From: Myxococcaceae bacterium
Lineage (GTDB): Bacteria; Myxococcota_A; Polyangia; Polyangiales; Ga0077539
Length of the DNA stretch: 64,000 nt
Direction of reading: 5' to 3'
Assembly: GCA_004297725.1 (NCBI GenBank)
Contig: SCUS01000053.1
Coordinates: 62,001 to 126,000, forward strand
In this document: in pieces, positions 52,011 to 59,231 of the stretch
Numbering within the stretch: the stretch's first letter is position 1
Layout: every line of letters starts with the position of its first letter
The notes under the pieces: generated by a model
Told to the model about the DNA's origin: nothing
Databases searched by the model: none
Seen by the model: the letters and a program-made list of their open reading frames with translations, nothing else
Position numbers and translations under genes: made by a program

Positions 52011-53468
52011 GTGTCGCCCGTGCCCCGAGTCCTCGCCGCGCTCGCCGCGCTCGCCGCGCTCGCCGTCTCCGGCCCTGCGTGGGCGCAGCGCCCGTTGCGC
52101 AGCAGCGACTTCACCATCGACTTCTCCCGCGGCCCGGTGGTGGGCCCCGGGCGAGCGGTGGGCCTCGGCGGCGCCTACGGCAGCCTGGTCTCCGGGGTCG
52201 ACGGCGTCCCCTTCAACCCCGCGGGCTACGCCGAGCGCTCGGGCGCCGAGCTCTCGTGGTTCTCCTTCGACCCGGTGGTCTCGTTCTTCTTCCCGCAGCG
52301 CAACTGGGACAACTCCGGGGCGAGCGGCCGTGACTACGACAGCTTCCGCGTCACGCAGCTCGGCCTCGGGATGCACTTCGGCCCCGTCGGGGTGGGCTAC
52401 CTCGCGACCATCCAGAGCTACGAGCTCGGCGCGCGCAACGGCCTCGAGCGGCCCATCACCGTCGACATGAGCTCGCACCACCTGGGCGGCGGCCTGCTGC
52501 TGGGCGACGGCGAGGTGGTGATCGGGGCGGGCCTGCGCATCGGCTGGATGAACCTCCAGTGGTCCGGGGCGGCCTCCAACCCGGCCTCGGGCAACGCGTT
52601 GCGATACCTGGGCGTGGCGCCCGAGTTCGGGGCGCTGTGGCGTCCCACGGGGCGGCGGTTCCGCCTGGGCATGGCCTTCCGCTCGGAGGTGAGCGCGCTG
52701 CCCATCGACTTCGGCGTGACCGAGGGCGGGACCGTCCGTCGCCCGACCGGCTGCGTCGAGGGGAGCGCGGGGTGCTTCGTGGTCCCGCGGCGCATCGCGC
52801 TGCCCTGGGAGGCGGAGATCGGCGCCTCGGTGATGCTGGGCGAGCGGCCCTTCAACATCCCGTGGCAGGACATGGAGGCGCTCCGCCGCGACCTGCGAGA
52901 CCGGCACCGCGACGACCGCGCGCGGCGAGAGCGAGAGCACCGCATCGAGCTGGCCGCCATCGACGACGACGTCGAGCGCGCCAGCCTCGACGCCCGCTGG
53001 ACGGCCGAGGAGCGCGAGCGGCGGGAGCGAGAGGAGCGCGAGGACGCGAGCTTCGCGTGGCGCTGGCGGGCCGCGCGCAGGGTGATGCTGCGCGACCGCG
53101 GGCGGCGCTTCCTGCTCATCTCCTTCGGCCTGGTGGTCTTCGGCCCGGTGGGGCGCGGCCAGGGCATCGACGCCTTCATGGCGCAGCAGGAGCGCCCGTC
53201 GGGGCGGGGGCTGCTGCTCTCACCGCGGCTCGGTCTGGAGGGCGAGCCCTGGGCCAACCGGCTGCAGATTCGCGTGGGCAGCTACGTCGAGCCGTCGCGC
53301 TTCGACGACGTCCCGGCGCGGGTGCACGTCACCGGCGGGCTCGACCTCCGGCTCTTCCGCTGGGACACCTTCAAGATCTCCGACCCGGTGAGCTTCAAGC
53401 TCACCTTCACCATGGACTACTCGTACAACTACTTCGACTGGGGCTTCGGCATCGGCTTCTGGCAGTAG
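52011..53468 (+). CDS. Outer-membrane beta-barrel protein with a charged helical insert
   Basis: 485 residues: a signal peptide (cleavage near AWA/Q25), then an N-terminal motif AVGLGGAYGSLVSGVDGVPFNPAG (read in two parts, 49-60 and 61-72) like that of FadL/PorV-type barrels, and many amphipathic strands to a C-terminal Trp-Gln. Residues about 288-365 are instead almost entirely charged (Arg/Glu/Asp, ERERREREER) and predicted helical. That is unusual in a barrel and probably a periplasmic arm. The start is uncertain: GTG 52011 gives a normal signal peptide, while the frame is open to 51939. Confidence 0.75.
   Translation: MSPVPRVLAALAALAALAVSGPAWAQRPLRSSDFTIDFSRGPVVGPGRAVGLGGAYGSLVSGVDGVPFNPAGYAERSGAELSWFSFDPVVSFFFPQRNWDNSGASGRDYDSFRVTQLGLGMHFGPVGVGYLATIQSYELGARNGLERPITVDMSSHHLGGGLLLGDGEVVIGAGLRIGWMNLQWSGAASNPASGNALRYLGVAPEFGALWRPTGRRFRLGMAFRSEVSALPIDFGVTEGGTVRRPTGCVEGSAGCFVVPRRIALPWEAEIGASVMLGERPFNIPWQDMEALRRDLRDRHRDDRARREREHRIELAAIDDDVERASLDARWTAEERERREREEREDASFAWRWRAARRVMLRDRGRRFLLISFGLVVFGPVGRGQGIDAFMAQQERPSGRGLLLSPRLGLEGEPWANRLQIRVGSYVEPSRFDDVPARVHVTGGLDLRLFRWDTFKISDPVSFKLTFTMDYSYNYFDWGFGIGFWQ
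52032..52067 (+). repeat. 9-bp tandem repeat inside a signal-peptide coding region
   Basis: CTCGCCGCG is repeated three times (52032-52058), followed by a near copy CTCGCCGTC (52059-52067). It encodes repeated Leu-Ala-Ala in the signal peptide of the outer-membrane protein. Because the unit is a multiple of three, copy-number changes would keep the frame and alter only the hydrophobic core length. Confidence 0.8.
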
Positions 53469-53481
53469 CGCCGTCGTCGGG

Positions 53482-53880
53482 TCAGTCGTCGTCGCCGCTG
53501 CGCACGGTGACCACCGGGCAGTGCGCCGCGCGGATGAGCTCGTTCGCAACGCTCCCGAGGAACCACCGTCGCATCGCCGACACCTGCCGCGTCGCCACGA
53601 CGATGAGGTCGGCGTTGCCCTCCTCCGAGAGGTCGACCAGGGCCCTCGCGACGTCGCTGCCCAGCGCGAGCTGGCTGGTCACCCGCGGGCCCGCGTCGTC
53701 GGCCACCCTCGCGAGCGCGGCGCGGCGCTCGACCACGTTCGGGTCGTTGTCGTCGCTCGAGTCTGCGATGTGGACGATGTGGACGGTGGCCAGCAGCGGC
53801 TGCGCGAGCTCGAGCGCCCAGGAGAGGGCGTCGTCCGAGGCCTCGGTGAAGTCGTATCCCACGACGATGCGACGGATCAT
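53482..53880 (-). CDS. Universal stress protein (UspA family), non-canonical nucleotide loop
   Basis: 132 residues with the UspA fold signature: VVGYDFTEASDDALSWALELA at the start and ADLIVVATRQ...RRWFLGSVANELIRAAHCPVVTVR at the end (read across a gap). ATP-binding members carry GxxGx9G(S/T); here the first two glycines read Ala and Gln (ATRQ) while the final GS is kept. It is therefore probably of the non-ATP-binding class. It is convergent with the outer-membrane protein gene (13-base gap). Confidence 0.88.
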   Translation of the reverse strand: MIRRIVVGYDFTEASDDALSWALELAQPLLATVHIVHIADSSDDNDPNVVERRAALARVADDAGPRVTSQLALGSDVARALVDLSEEGNADLIVVATRQVSAMRRWFLGSVANELIRAAHCPVVTVRSGDDD

Positions 53881-53904
53881 TGGGTCGGCTCCTCTGTTGG
53901 GCTG

Positions 53905-54882
53905 TCAGCGTGGGTCGAGCGCGTCGAGGCAGAGCTCGACCAGCGCGGGGTGGACCTTCGCTCGTCGCGCCACCGCGGCCACGGTCGGCACCTTGCCGTT
54001 GCCCGTCGCCGCGAGCTCCGCCGCCGCCTTCGCGATGGGCCGGAACACCGACGCCCGGCGCCGCAGCACCTCCCGGGGATCGACCCGCTCGAGCACCGCG
54101 GCCTGCACCGTGAGCAGCCGGGTGACCTCGGCCTCGGAGACCGCGAGGCGCTCGGCGGCCATGCGCTTGAGCCGGCTCTTGGGCACGCGCCGGGTGGCGA
54201 ACTCCTCGAGCAGCTCGCGCAGCGAGCGAAGCGCCCCGAGGTCGCTCAGCGAGACGTCGACGGCGGAGCCCACGACGAGCTCGACCCAGCGCGACGCGGC
54301 CCGCTGCCACACGCTCACGTAGCGAGGAAGGTCGGCGTCGAAGCCCAGCGACACCCAGCGGTCGACGGACTCCTCGAGCGCCAGCCGCGAGGCGAGCTTG
54401 ATCCACGGGACCGTGTCGGCCTCCGCCCCGGCCGCGTACCAGGTGGCGTGCGCGTCGGCGACGGGGCCGATGGCGGCGAGCAGCGCGTCGCGGGCGTCGG
54501 CGCACTCGTCGACCGCGCCCTTGAGCACCCATCCGAGCGCGGCGCCCTCGTCGAGCGCGGCCGAGAGCCAGGCCGAGAGCGAAGCGCCCAGCCACGCGCG
54601 CAGCGAGCGGGCGCGGTCACCCGGGCGAGCGACGCGGGCGAGCGCGACGGCGCGGGTCGAGCGCAGCCTCGCGGGCCAGTCGGAGACCTCCCCGTCGAGC
54701 GGAACCACCGAGCGACCACCCCCGAGCGCCTCGGCCACGCGGGCGAACTGCGGCGGCAGCTCGGAGCAGGCGAGGAGCATCTCGCCGAGGTGTTCGACGC
54801 TGAGCGCCAGGCCCTTGCCCAGCTCCTTCATCCGCCGCCCCTGCCTCGATGCCGTGCGCTGAACCCTCACCGTCGGCACCAT
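53905..54882 (-). CDS. Hypothetical protein, helical
   Basis: 325 residues, mainly helical and soluble. No catalytic motif, signal peptide or membrane span is seen. The C-terminal 45 residues (VAAVARRAKVHPALVELCLDAL) could form a small helix-turn-helix. The ATG at 54882 has GGGGAG seven bases ahead; a Met 17 codons later is an alternative. It precedes the usp gene by 24 bases on the same strand and is divergent from the FGE lipoprotein gene. Confidence 0.65.
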   Translation of the reverse strand: MVPTVRVQRTASRQGRRMKELGKGLALSVEHLGEMLLACSELPPQFARVAEALGGGRSVVPLDGEVSDWPARLRSTRAVALARVARPGDRARSLRAWLGASLSAWLSAALDEGAALGWVLKGAVDECADARDALLAAIGPVADAHATWYAAGAEADTVPWIKLASRLALEESVDRWVSLGFDADLPRYVSVWQRAASRWVELVVGSAVDVSLSDLGALRSLRELLEEFATRRVPKSRLKRMAAERLAVSEAEVTRLLTVQAAVLERVDPREVLRRRASVFRPIAKAAAELAATGNGKVPTVAAVARRAKVHPALVELCLDALDPR

Positions 54883-54982
54883 AGTCCGACTCCCCTCCGG
54901 CGCAAACCCCTTCCCTCGACCTTCGGGGCCGCCGTTGCCACGTTCTGCCGCCGCGGGGGGAAATGGCGATATCCTCCGCGCG

Positions 54983-56326
54983 ATGGTTCGACCGAGCGTT
55001 GGTATTCGTCCTGGAGGAGCACTGGCCCGCGTCGCCGTGGTGTCGCTCGCCGTCATGGCGGCGGACTGCAGCGTCGTCGTGGACTTCAACGACTGCACGC
55101 GCGACGCGGACTGTCCGAGCGGGGAGAGCTGCAACCCGCAGCGGCACTACTGCGAGGTGCCCGCGGTCGAGCTCTGCAACGGCGTCGACGACGACCACGA
55201 CGGCGTGGGCGACGAGGCCGAGAGCTTCGGCGTGTGCGAGCCCGCGATGCGGGTCCCGGGGATGTGCCGCGACGGCGTGCTGCGCTGCCGCGGGAGCGCC
55301 CGGCTGGAGTGCGTGCGACGCACCTCCCCGGCGAGCGCGGAGGTCTGCAACAACGGCATCGACGACGACTGCGACGGGGCGGTCGACAACCAGGCGACCT
55401 GCGTACAGAACTTCCCCCCCACGCAGAACCTGCCCATCGGCAGCGACGACCCGGCGTACGGCGAGGGCGACGACGCGCCCGCCCACACCGTCTGCCTCTC
55501 GGCCTTCGGGCTCGACAAGTACGAGGTGTCCGTCCAGGCCTACGCGACGTACCTCTCGGCGCTCGGCGCGGGCGGCGCCCGCCTGCGCGTCGGCGAGCCT
55601 CGCGCGCCCATGAACACCACGGTGCGCTACGGCCGCTACCTCATCCTCGACGACGGCGCGACGGAGGTGCCGCTGGCCTTCATCGGCGACACGGTGACCC
55701 CGGTGACCTTCCAGCAGCGCGGGGCGCAGTGGGCTACGGCCGACGCGAGCTCGGGGCGGCTGCCGGTGGTCAACGTCACGTGGTTCGGCGCCGACCGCTA
55801 CTGCCGCTGGGCGGGCAAGCACCTGCCCACGGAGGCGGAGTGGTTTCGCGCGGTGAAGGGCGCGGACTTCGGTCGTACCTACCCGTGGGGCAACGACCCG
55901 GTGACCTGCGCCCGCGCCAACATCGCCGTCGACGCCATGGGCCAGAACTGCGGCGGCCGGCTCGTCGCCTTCGACGCGCTCCCGATGGGAAGGTCGATGG
56001 AGGGCGTGTTCCACCTCTACGGCAACGCCAACGAGTGGATGTGGGACTTCCACAACACCGACGAGATGCACACCCGCAACAACTACTACCGCTCGCTGCC
56101 GGTCGACCGCTGGTGCGCGATGTACCCCAACGGCCCCCTCGGGCCCGAGATGGGAGCCCCCATCGCCCAGGCCGCCGGCGGGCTCTACTGCCAGAACTGC
56201 CGCATGCTCCGCGGCCGCAACTACAGCTCCACCGACCTGCGCGTCGGCATCCGCCGCTGGCTCGACGGCGACCGCGGAGAGGCCGTCGGCGGGTTCCGCT
56301 GCTCCACCGGAGGGGCCGCCCGATGA
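54983..56326 (+). CDS. FGE-sulfatase-domain protein with MopE-like Asp-rich repeats
   Basis: 447-residue exported protein. The leader ends AADC (Cys29), a weak lipobox. Two Cys/Asp-rich motifs follow, LCNGVDDDHDGVGDE (64-78) and VCNNGIDDDCDGAVDN (121-136). They match the MopE-type NGxDDDCDGxxD repeats common in myxobacteria and are likely calcium-binding. From about 145 to the end lies a formylglycine-generating-enzyme-like fold (YEVSVQAYATY, VVNVTWFGADRYCRWAGKHLPTEAEW, WGND, GNANEWMWDF, GGFRC). Most bacterial members are not true FGEs. The first gene of a three-gene unit with a TPR protein and a kinase. Confidence 0.85.
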   Translation: MVRPSVGIRPGGALARVAVVSLAVMAADCSVVVDFNDCTRDADCPSGESCNPQRHYCEVPAVELCNGVDDDHDGVGDEAESFGVCEPAMRVPGMCRDGVLRCRGSARLECVRRTSPASAEVCNNGIDDDCDGAVDNQATCVQNFPPTQNLPIGSDDPAYGEGDDAPAHTVCLSAFGLDKYEVSVQAYATYLSALGAGGARLRVGEPRAPMNTTVRYGRYLILDDGATEVPLAFIGDTVTPVTFQQRGAQWATADASSGRLPVVNVTWFGADRYCRWAGKHLPTEAEWFRAVKGADFGRTYPWGNDPVTCARANIAVDAMGQNCGGRLVAFDALPMGRSMEGVFHLYGNANEWMWDFHNTDEMHTRNNYYRSLPVDRWCAMYPNGPLGPEMGAPIAQAAGGLYCQNCRMLRGRNYSSTDLRVGIRRWLDGDRGEAVGGFRCSTGGAAR

Positions 56327-57081
56327 GGTCCATCTTACAAGTCAGCGTATTCTCCGCGGCGCTCCTGGGCGCCTCGCTGGCCTTCGCCCAGCCCCGCGAC
56401 TCCCGCCGCGAGTTCGACGCCCTGCTGCGCTCCGCGGTGCAGCACTACGAGTCCGGCCAGGCGCGCGAGGCCATCGTGGAGCTCGAGCGGGCCTACGCGA
56501 TCCGCCCCCTCCCCCGGCTGCTCTACAACCTCGGCCGCGCCCACGAGCGCGCGGGCTCGTTCAGCACCGCGGTCGACTATTACAACCGCTTCCTGCAGAC
56601 CAACCCCGACGCCGAGGCCGGGGCGATCGCCCGCGAGGCCATGGCGACCGCGCAGCGCCGAGCCGCCGAGGTGCAGCAGGCCGAGCAGGCCCGCCTGGCG
56701 GCGGAGCAGGCCGCGCAGCAGCAGGCGCTGGAGGCCGCGCGCGCGCAGGCCGCGGAGGCCGAGCGGCGGCGGGCCGAGGAGGAGCGCCGTCGGCAGCTGG
56801 CCACCGCGTCGATGCACCGTCGGCTGACCGTGCCGGTGCTGGCCACCGGGGGCGTCGCGGCGGCGGCGGCGATCGCCGGGGGCGTGCTGGGGGGCCTCGC
56901 GCTCTCGGCGCAGTCGGACTTCAACGCCAGCCACGCGGGCAACGACCGCGCGTCGGCCTACGACCGCGGCGGCCCGCTGGCGCTCGGGGCCGACATCGCC
57001 TTCGGCACCGCCCTGGTTGCGGGCGTCGCTGCCGTGGTGCTGTACTTCACCCAGACGCCGGTGGCCGACGAGGCGCCGTAG
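56323..57081 (+). CDS. Exported TPR protein with coiled-coil and membrane hairpin
   Basis: 252 residues: signal peptide (cleavage after AFA, residue 22), two or so TPR-like repeats (about 30-100, with LPRLLYNLGRAHERAGSFSTAVDYYNRFL-like spacing), and an Ala/Glu/Arg coiled-coil (about 105-160). Two hydrophobic segments follow (about 167-190 and 223-245). This layout recurs in myxobacterial proteins next to Ser/Thr kinases. Its ATG overlaps the stop of the FGE-like gene (ATGA), and the kinase gene follows 36 bases later. Function unknown, perhaps a scaffold for the kinase's sensing arm (inference). Confidence 0.78.
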   Translation: MRSILQVSVFSAALLGASLAFAQPRDSRREFDALLRSAVQHYESGQAREAIVELERAYAIRPLPRLLYNLGRAHERAGSFSTAVDYYNRFLQTNPDAEAGAIAREAMATAQRRAAEVQQAEQARLAAEQAAQQQALEAARAQAAEAERRRAEEERRRQLATASMHRRLTVPVLATGGVAAAAAIAGGVLGGLALSAQSDFNASHAGNDRASAYDRGGPLALGADIAFGTALVAGVAAVVLYFTQTPVADEAP

Positions 57082-57117
57082 GCGCGCCGCTCCCTCCCCC
57101 ACAGACGCCAACGTCCG

Positions 57118-58710
57118 ATGAGCAAATCCTACTCCGCCGATTTCTCCCGCTCGCTGCGCTCGGACGCGGGCGTGCCGGACATCGACGAGAGCCGCTTCGA
57201 GATCCTGGAGGAGATCGGCGTCGGGGGGATGGGCTCGGTCTACCGCGCGGTGCAGCGCTCCGTGGGGCGCTACGTGGCCGTGAAGATGCTGCTCCCGGAG
57301 CACGCCTCCAACGCCTCGGGCCTCGCGCGCTTCGTGCGGGAGGCCAACGTCATCGCGCGCCTGACGCACCCCAACATCGTCCAGCTCATCGACTTCGGGC
57401 GCGACACCCAGGGCAACCTCCTGCTCGTCATGGAGCTGCTCGAGGGCGAGCCCCTGCGCACGCTGCTCCGCCGCGAGGGTCGGCTCGCTCCCGAGCGCGC
57501 CGTGGTCATCGCGGCCCAGTGCCTCCAGGCGCTGCGCACCGCGCACGCCGCGGGGGTCATCCACCGCGACCTGAAGCCCGAGAACATCTTCGTCCACCAC
57601 ACCGACGACGGCGACCACGTGAAGGTGCTCGACTTCGGGGTGGCCAAGCTCACCGAGGCAGACGCCGGAGACCCCAACCACACGGCCCAGGGTTCGCTGG
57701 TGGGCACCCTCCGCTACATGGCCCCGGAGCAGGTCGCGGGCGAGGCGCCCGACCAGCGCATCGACGTCTACGCGATGGGCGTCACCCTCTACGAGATGCT
57801 CTCCGGCGCCCTCCCCTACGACGGGAAAGACCGCTTCGTGCTGCTCCGGCAGATCATCGCCGAGGCCCCGATCCCGCTGCAGGCCCGCGCCCCGGACGTG
57901 CCCACGCCGCTCGCCGAGGTGGTGATGCGCGCCATCGCCAAGCAGCCCTCGGAGCGCTTCGCCAACGTCGAGGATTTCCGCCGCGCGCTGCTCCCGCTGC
58001 TCGGCGGAGAGATGTCCCGGTGGATGGTCTCGGAGAGCAGCGGCCGCTTCGGCGCCTCGGGCTCCGGGGTGGTCCCGGCGGGGGCCATGACCTCCACCGG
58101 TCGGCTGACCCCCGAGGCGTCGACCCCGATCGCGAACTCCGAGGTGCTGCGCGCGGCGATGAGCGACGCCACGCACTCGTCGCCCGGACAGCGCCCCGCG
58201 AGCCGATCGCCGCTGCTCGTCGTCGTGCTCGTCCTCGCGGCGCTCGTCGTCGGGCTCGTCGCCGCGGTCGCGCTGCGACCCCGCCCGGCCCCGCCCTCCG
58301 CGTCTCCCGCTCCGTCGCCCGCGCCCGTCGTGCCGGCGCTCGCGCCCGTCGTGGCCCCCGCGCCTCCGCCCCCCTCGGCGGCTGCTCGCATGGTCGTGGT
58401 GCAGACCACGCCCGCCGGCGCCCGGGTGACCGAGGCCTCCGGGGTCGAGCTCTGCGCCGCCACGCCCTGCGCCGTCTCGGTCCCCCTCGGCGGGACGCGG
58501 CCGGTCGTGCTCACGCTCGGAGCGACCCGGCTCCCGGTGGTGCTCGACGGCAACTCGGCCAGCGCCACCGTCGACCTCGCGCCCATCGCCCCGCCGCCCC
58601 CCGCGGCCCCGGCCGCGACCCCCCGCTCCTCGAGCGGATCAGGCCGGCCCCGGAGCCACCGCCCCAGCGACGAGCCCGGCGGCGAGCTGCCGATGTTCCT
58701 GCCGCACTGA
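57118..58710 (+). CDS. Transmembrane Ser/Thr protein kinase with PEGA-like domain
   Basis: 530 residues. The cytoplasmic kinase domain is complete: GVGGMGSVY (34-42), Lys56, HRDLKPEN (149-156), DFG (172-174) and APE (202-204). A juxtamembrane Ser/Thr/Gly-rich stretch runs 298-362, one transmembrane helix spans 365-386, and a Pro/Ala-rich hinge leads to a PEGA-like beta domain (about 425-490, VVVQTTPAGARV). The extracytoplasmic PEGA domain is typically a surface-layer or ligand-binding module. Third gene after the FGE-like and TPR proteins, which are plausible partners or substrates. Confidence 0.93.
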   Translation: MSKSYSADFSRSLRSDAGVPDIDESRFEILEEIGVGGMGSVYRAVQRSVGRYVAVKMLLPEHASNASGLARFVREANVIARLTHPNIVQLIDFGRDTQGNLLLVMELLEGEPLRTLLRREGRLAPERAVVIAAQCLQALRTAHAAGVIHRDLKPENIFVHHTDDGDHVKVLDFGVAKLTEADAGDPNHTAQGSLVGTLRYMAPEQVAGEAPDQRIDVYAMGVTLYEMLSGALPYDGKDRFVLLRQIIAEAPIPLQARAPDVPTPLAEVVMRAIAKQPSERFANVEDFRRALLPLLGGEMSRWMVSESSGRFGASGSGVVPAGAMTSTGRLTPEASTPIANSEVLRAAMSDATHSSPGQRPASRSPLLVVVLVLAALVVGLVAAVALRPRPAPPSASPAPSPAPVVPALAPVVAPAPPPPSAAARMVVVQTTPAGARVTEASGVELCAATPCAVSVPLGGTRPVVLTLGATRLPVVLDGNSASATVDLAPIAPPPPAAPAATPRSSSGSGRPRSHRPSDEPGGELPMFLPH

Positions 58711-58718
58711 GCGGTCGC

Positions 58719-59231
58719 TCAGCGCTGCGCGACCGAGACCCGCGTCTCCGCCCCGTCGGGTGCGCCCGAGCGGTCGAGCGCGTGGTGCAGCCTCGCATCG
58801 ACCTCGTCGAAGATCTCCGGCGCGTCGACGTCCGGCCACGCCATCGACTCCGCGGCGCACATCACCGCCCGCCAGCCGCGCTGCCCGATCGCCCACGGGT
58901 CGCGAGAGAGCGCGGCGTCGAGCAGCGAGACCACCGCCTCCATCGCCAGCCAGGCGCCGCGGTCATCCTCGCGGTCGGCGCGGGTCGCCGCCGCCGCGAT
59001 GTCCGCCCGCATCAGCGCCAGCGAGTCGTCCCCGACGGCTCCTGCGAGCCAGTCCTCGACCCGGTCGATCGCCTGCGCGAAGAGCTCGCGGTCGTTCACG
59101 AGCTGGTCGAGCGCCAGCCGGGTGACCGTGACGACGGCCCCGATGGCCTGGCGCTGCGTGACCCCAGGCGCGCCGTCGAGCAGCCGCCGAACCCGGCTCG
59201 CCGCCGTGCGGCGACGCTCGTGCTCAACCAT
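58719..59231 (-). CDS. Hypothetical helical protein downstream of the PilT fusion
   Basis: 170 residues, largely helical and acidic, with no motif I recognise. The ATG at 59231 lies inside the end of the double PilT gene (8-base overlap), so expression is coupled. It is convergent with the kinase gene (8-base gap). A role linked to pilus retraction is suggested only by position. Confidence 0.68.
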   Translation of the reverse strand: MVEHERRRTAASRVRRLLDGAPGVTQRQAIGAVVTVTRLALDQLVNDRELFAQAIDRVEDWLAGAVGDDSLALMRADIAAAATRADREDDRGAWLAMEAVVSLLDAALSRDPWAIGQRGWRAVMCAAESMAWPDVDAPEIFDEVDARLHHALDRSGAPDGAETRVSVAQR

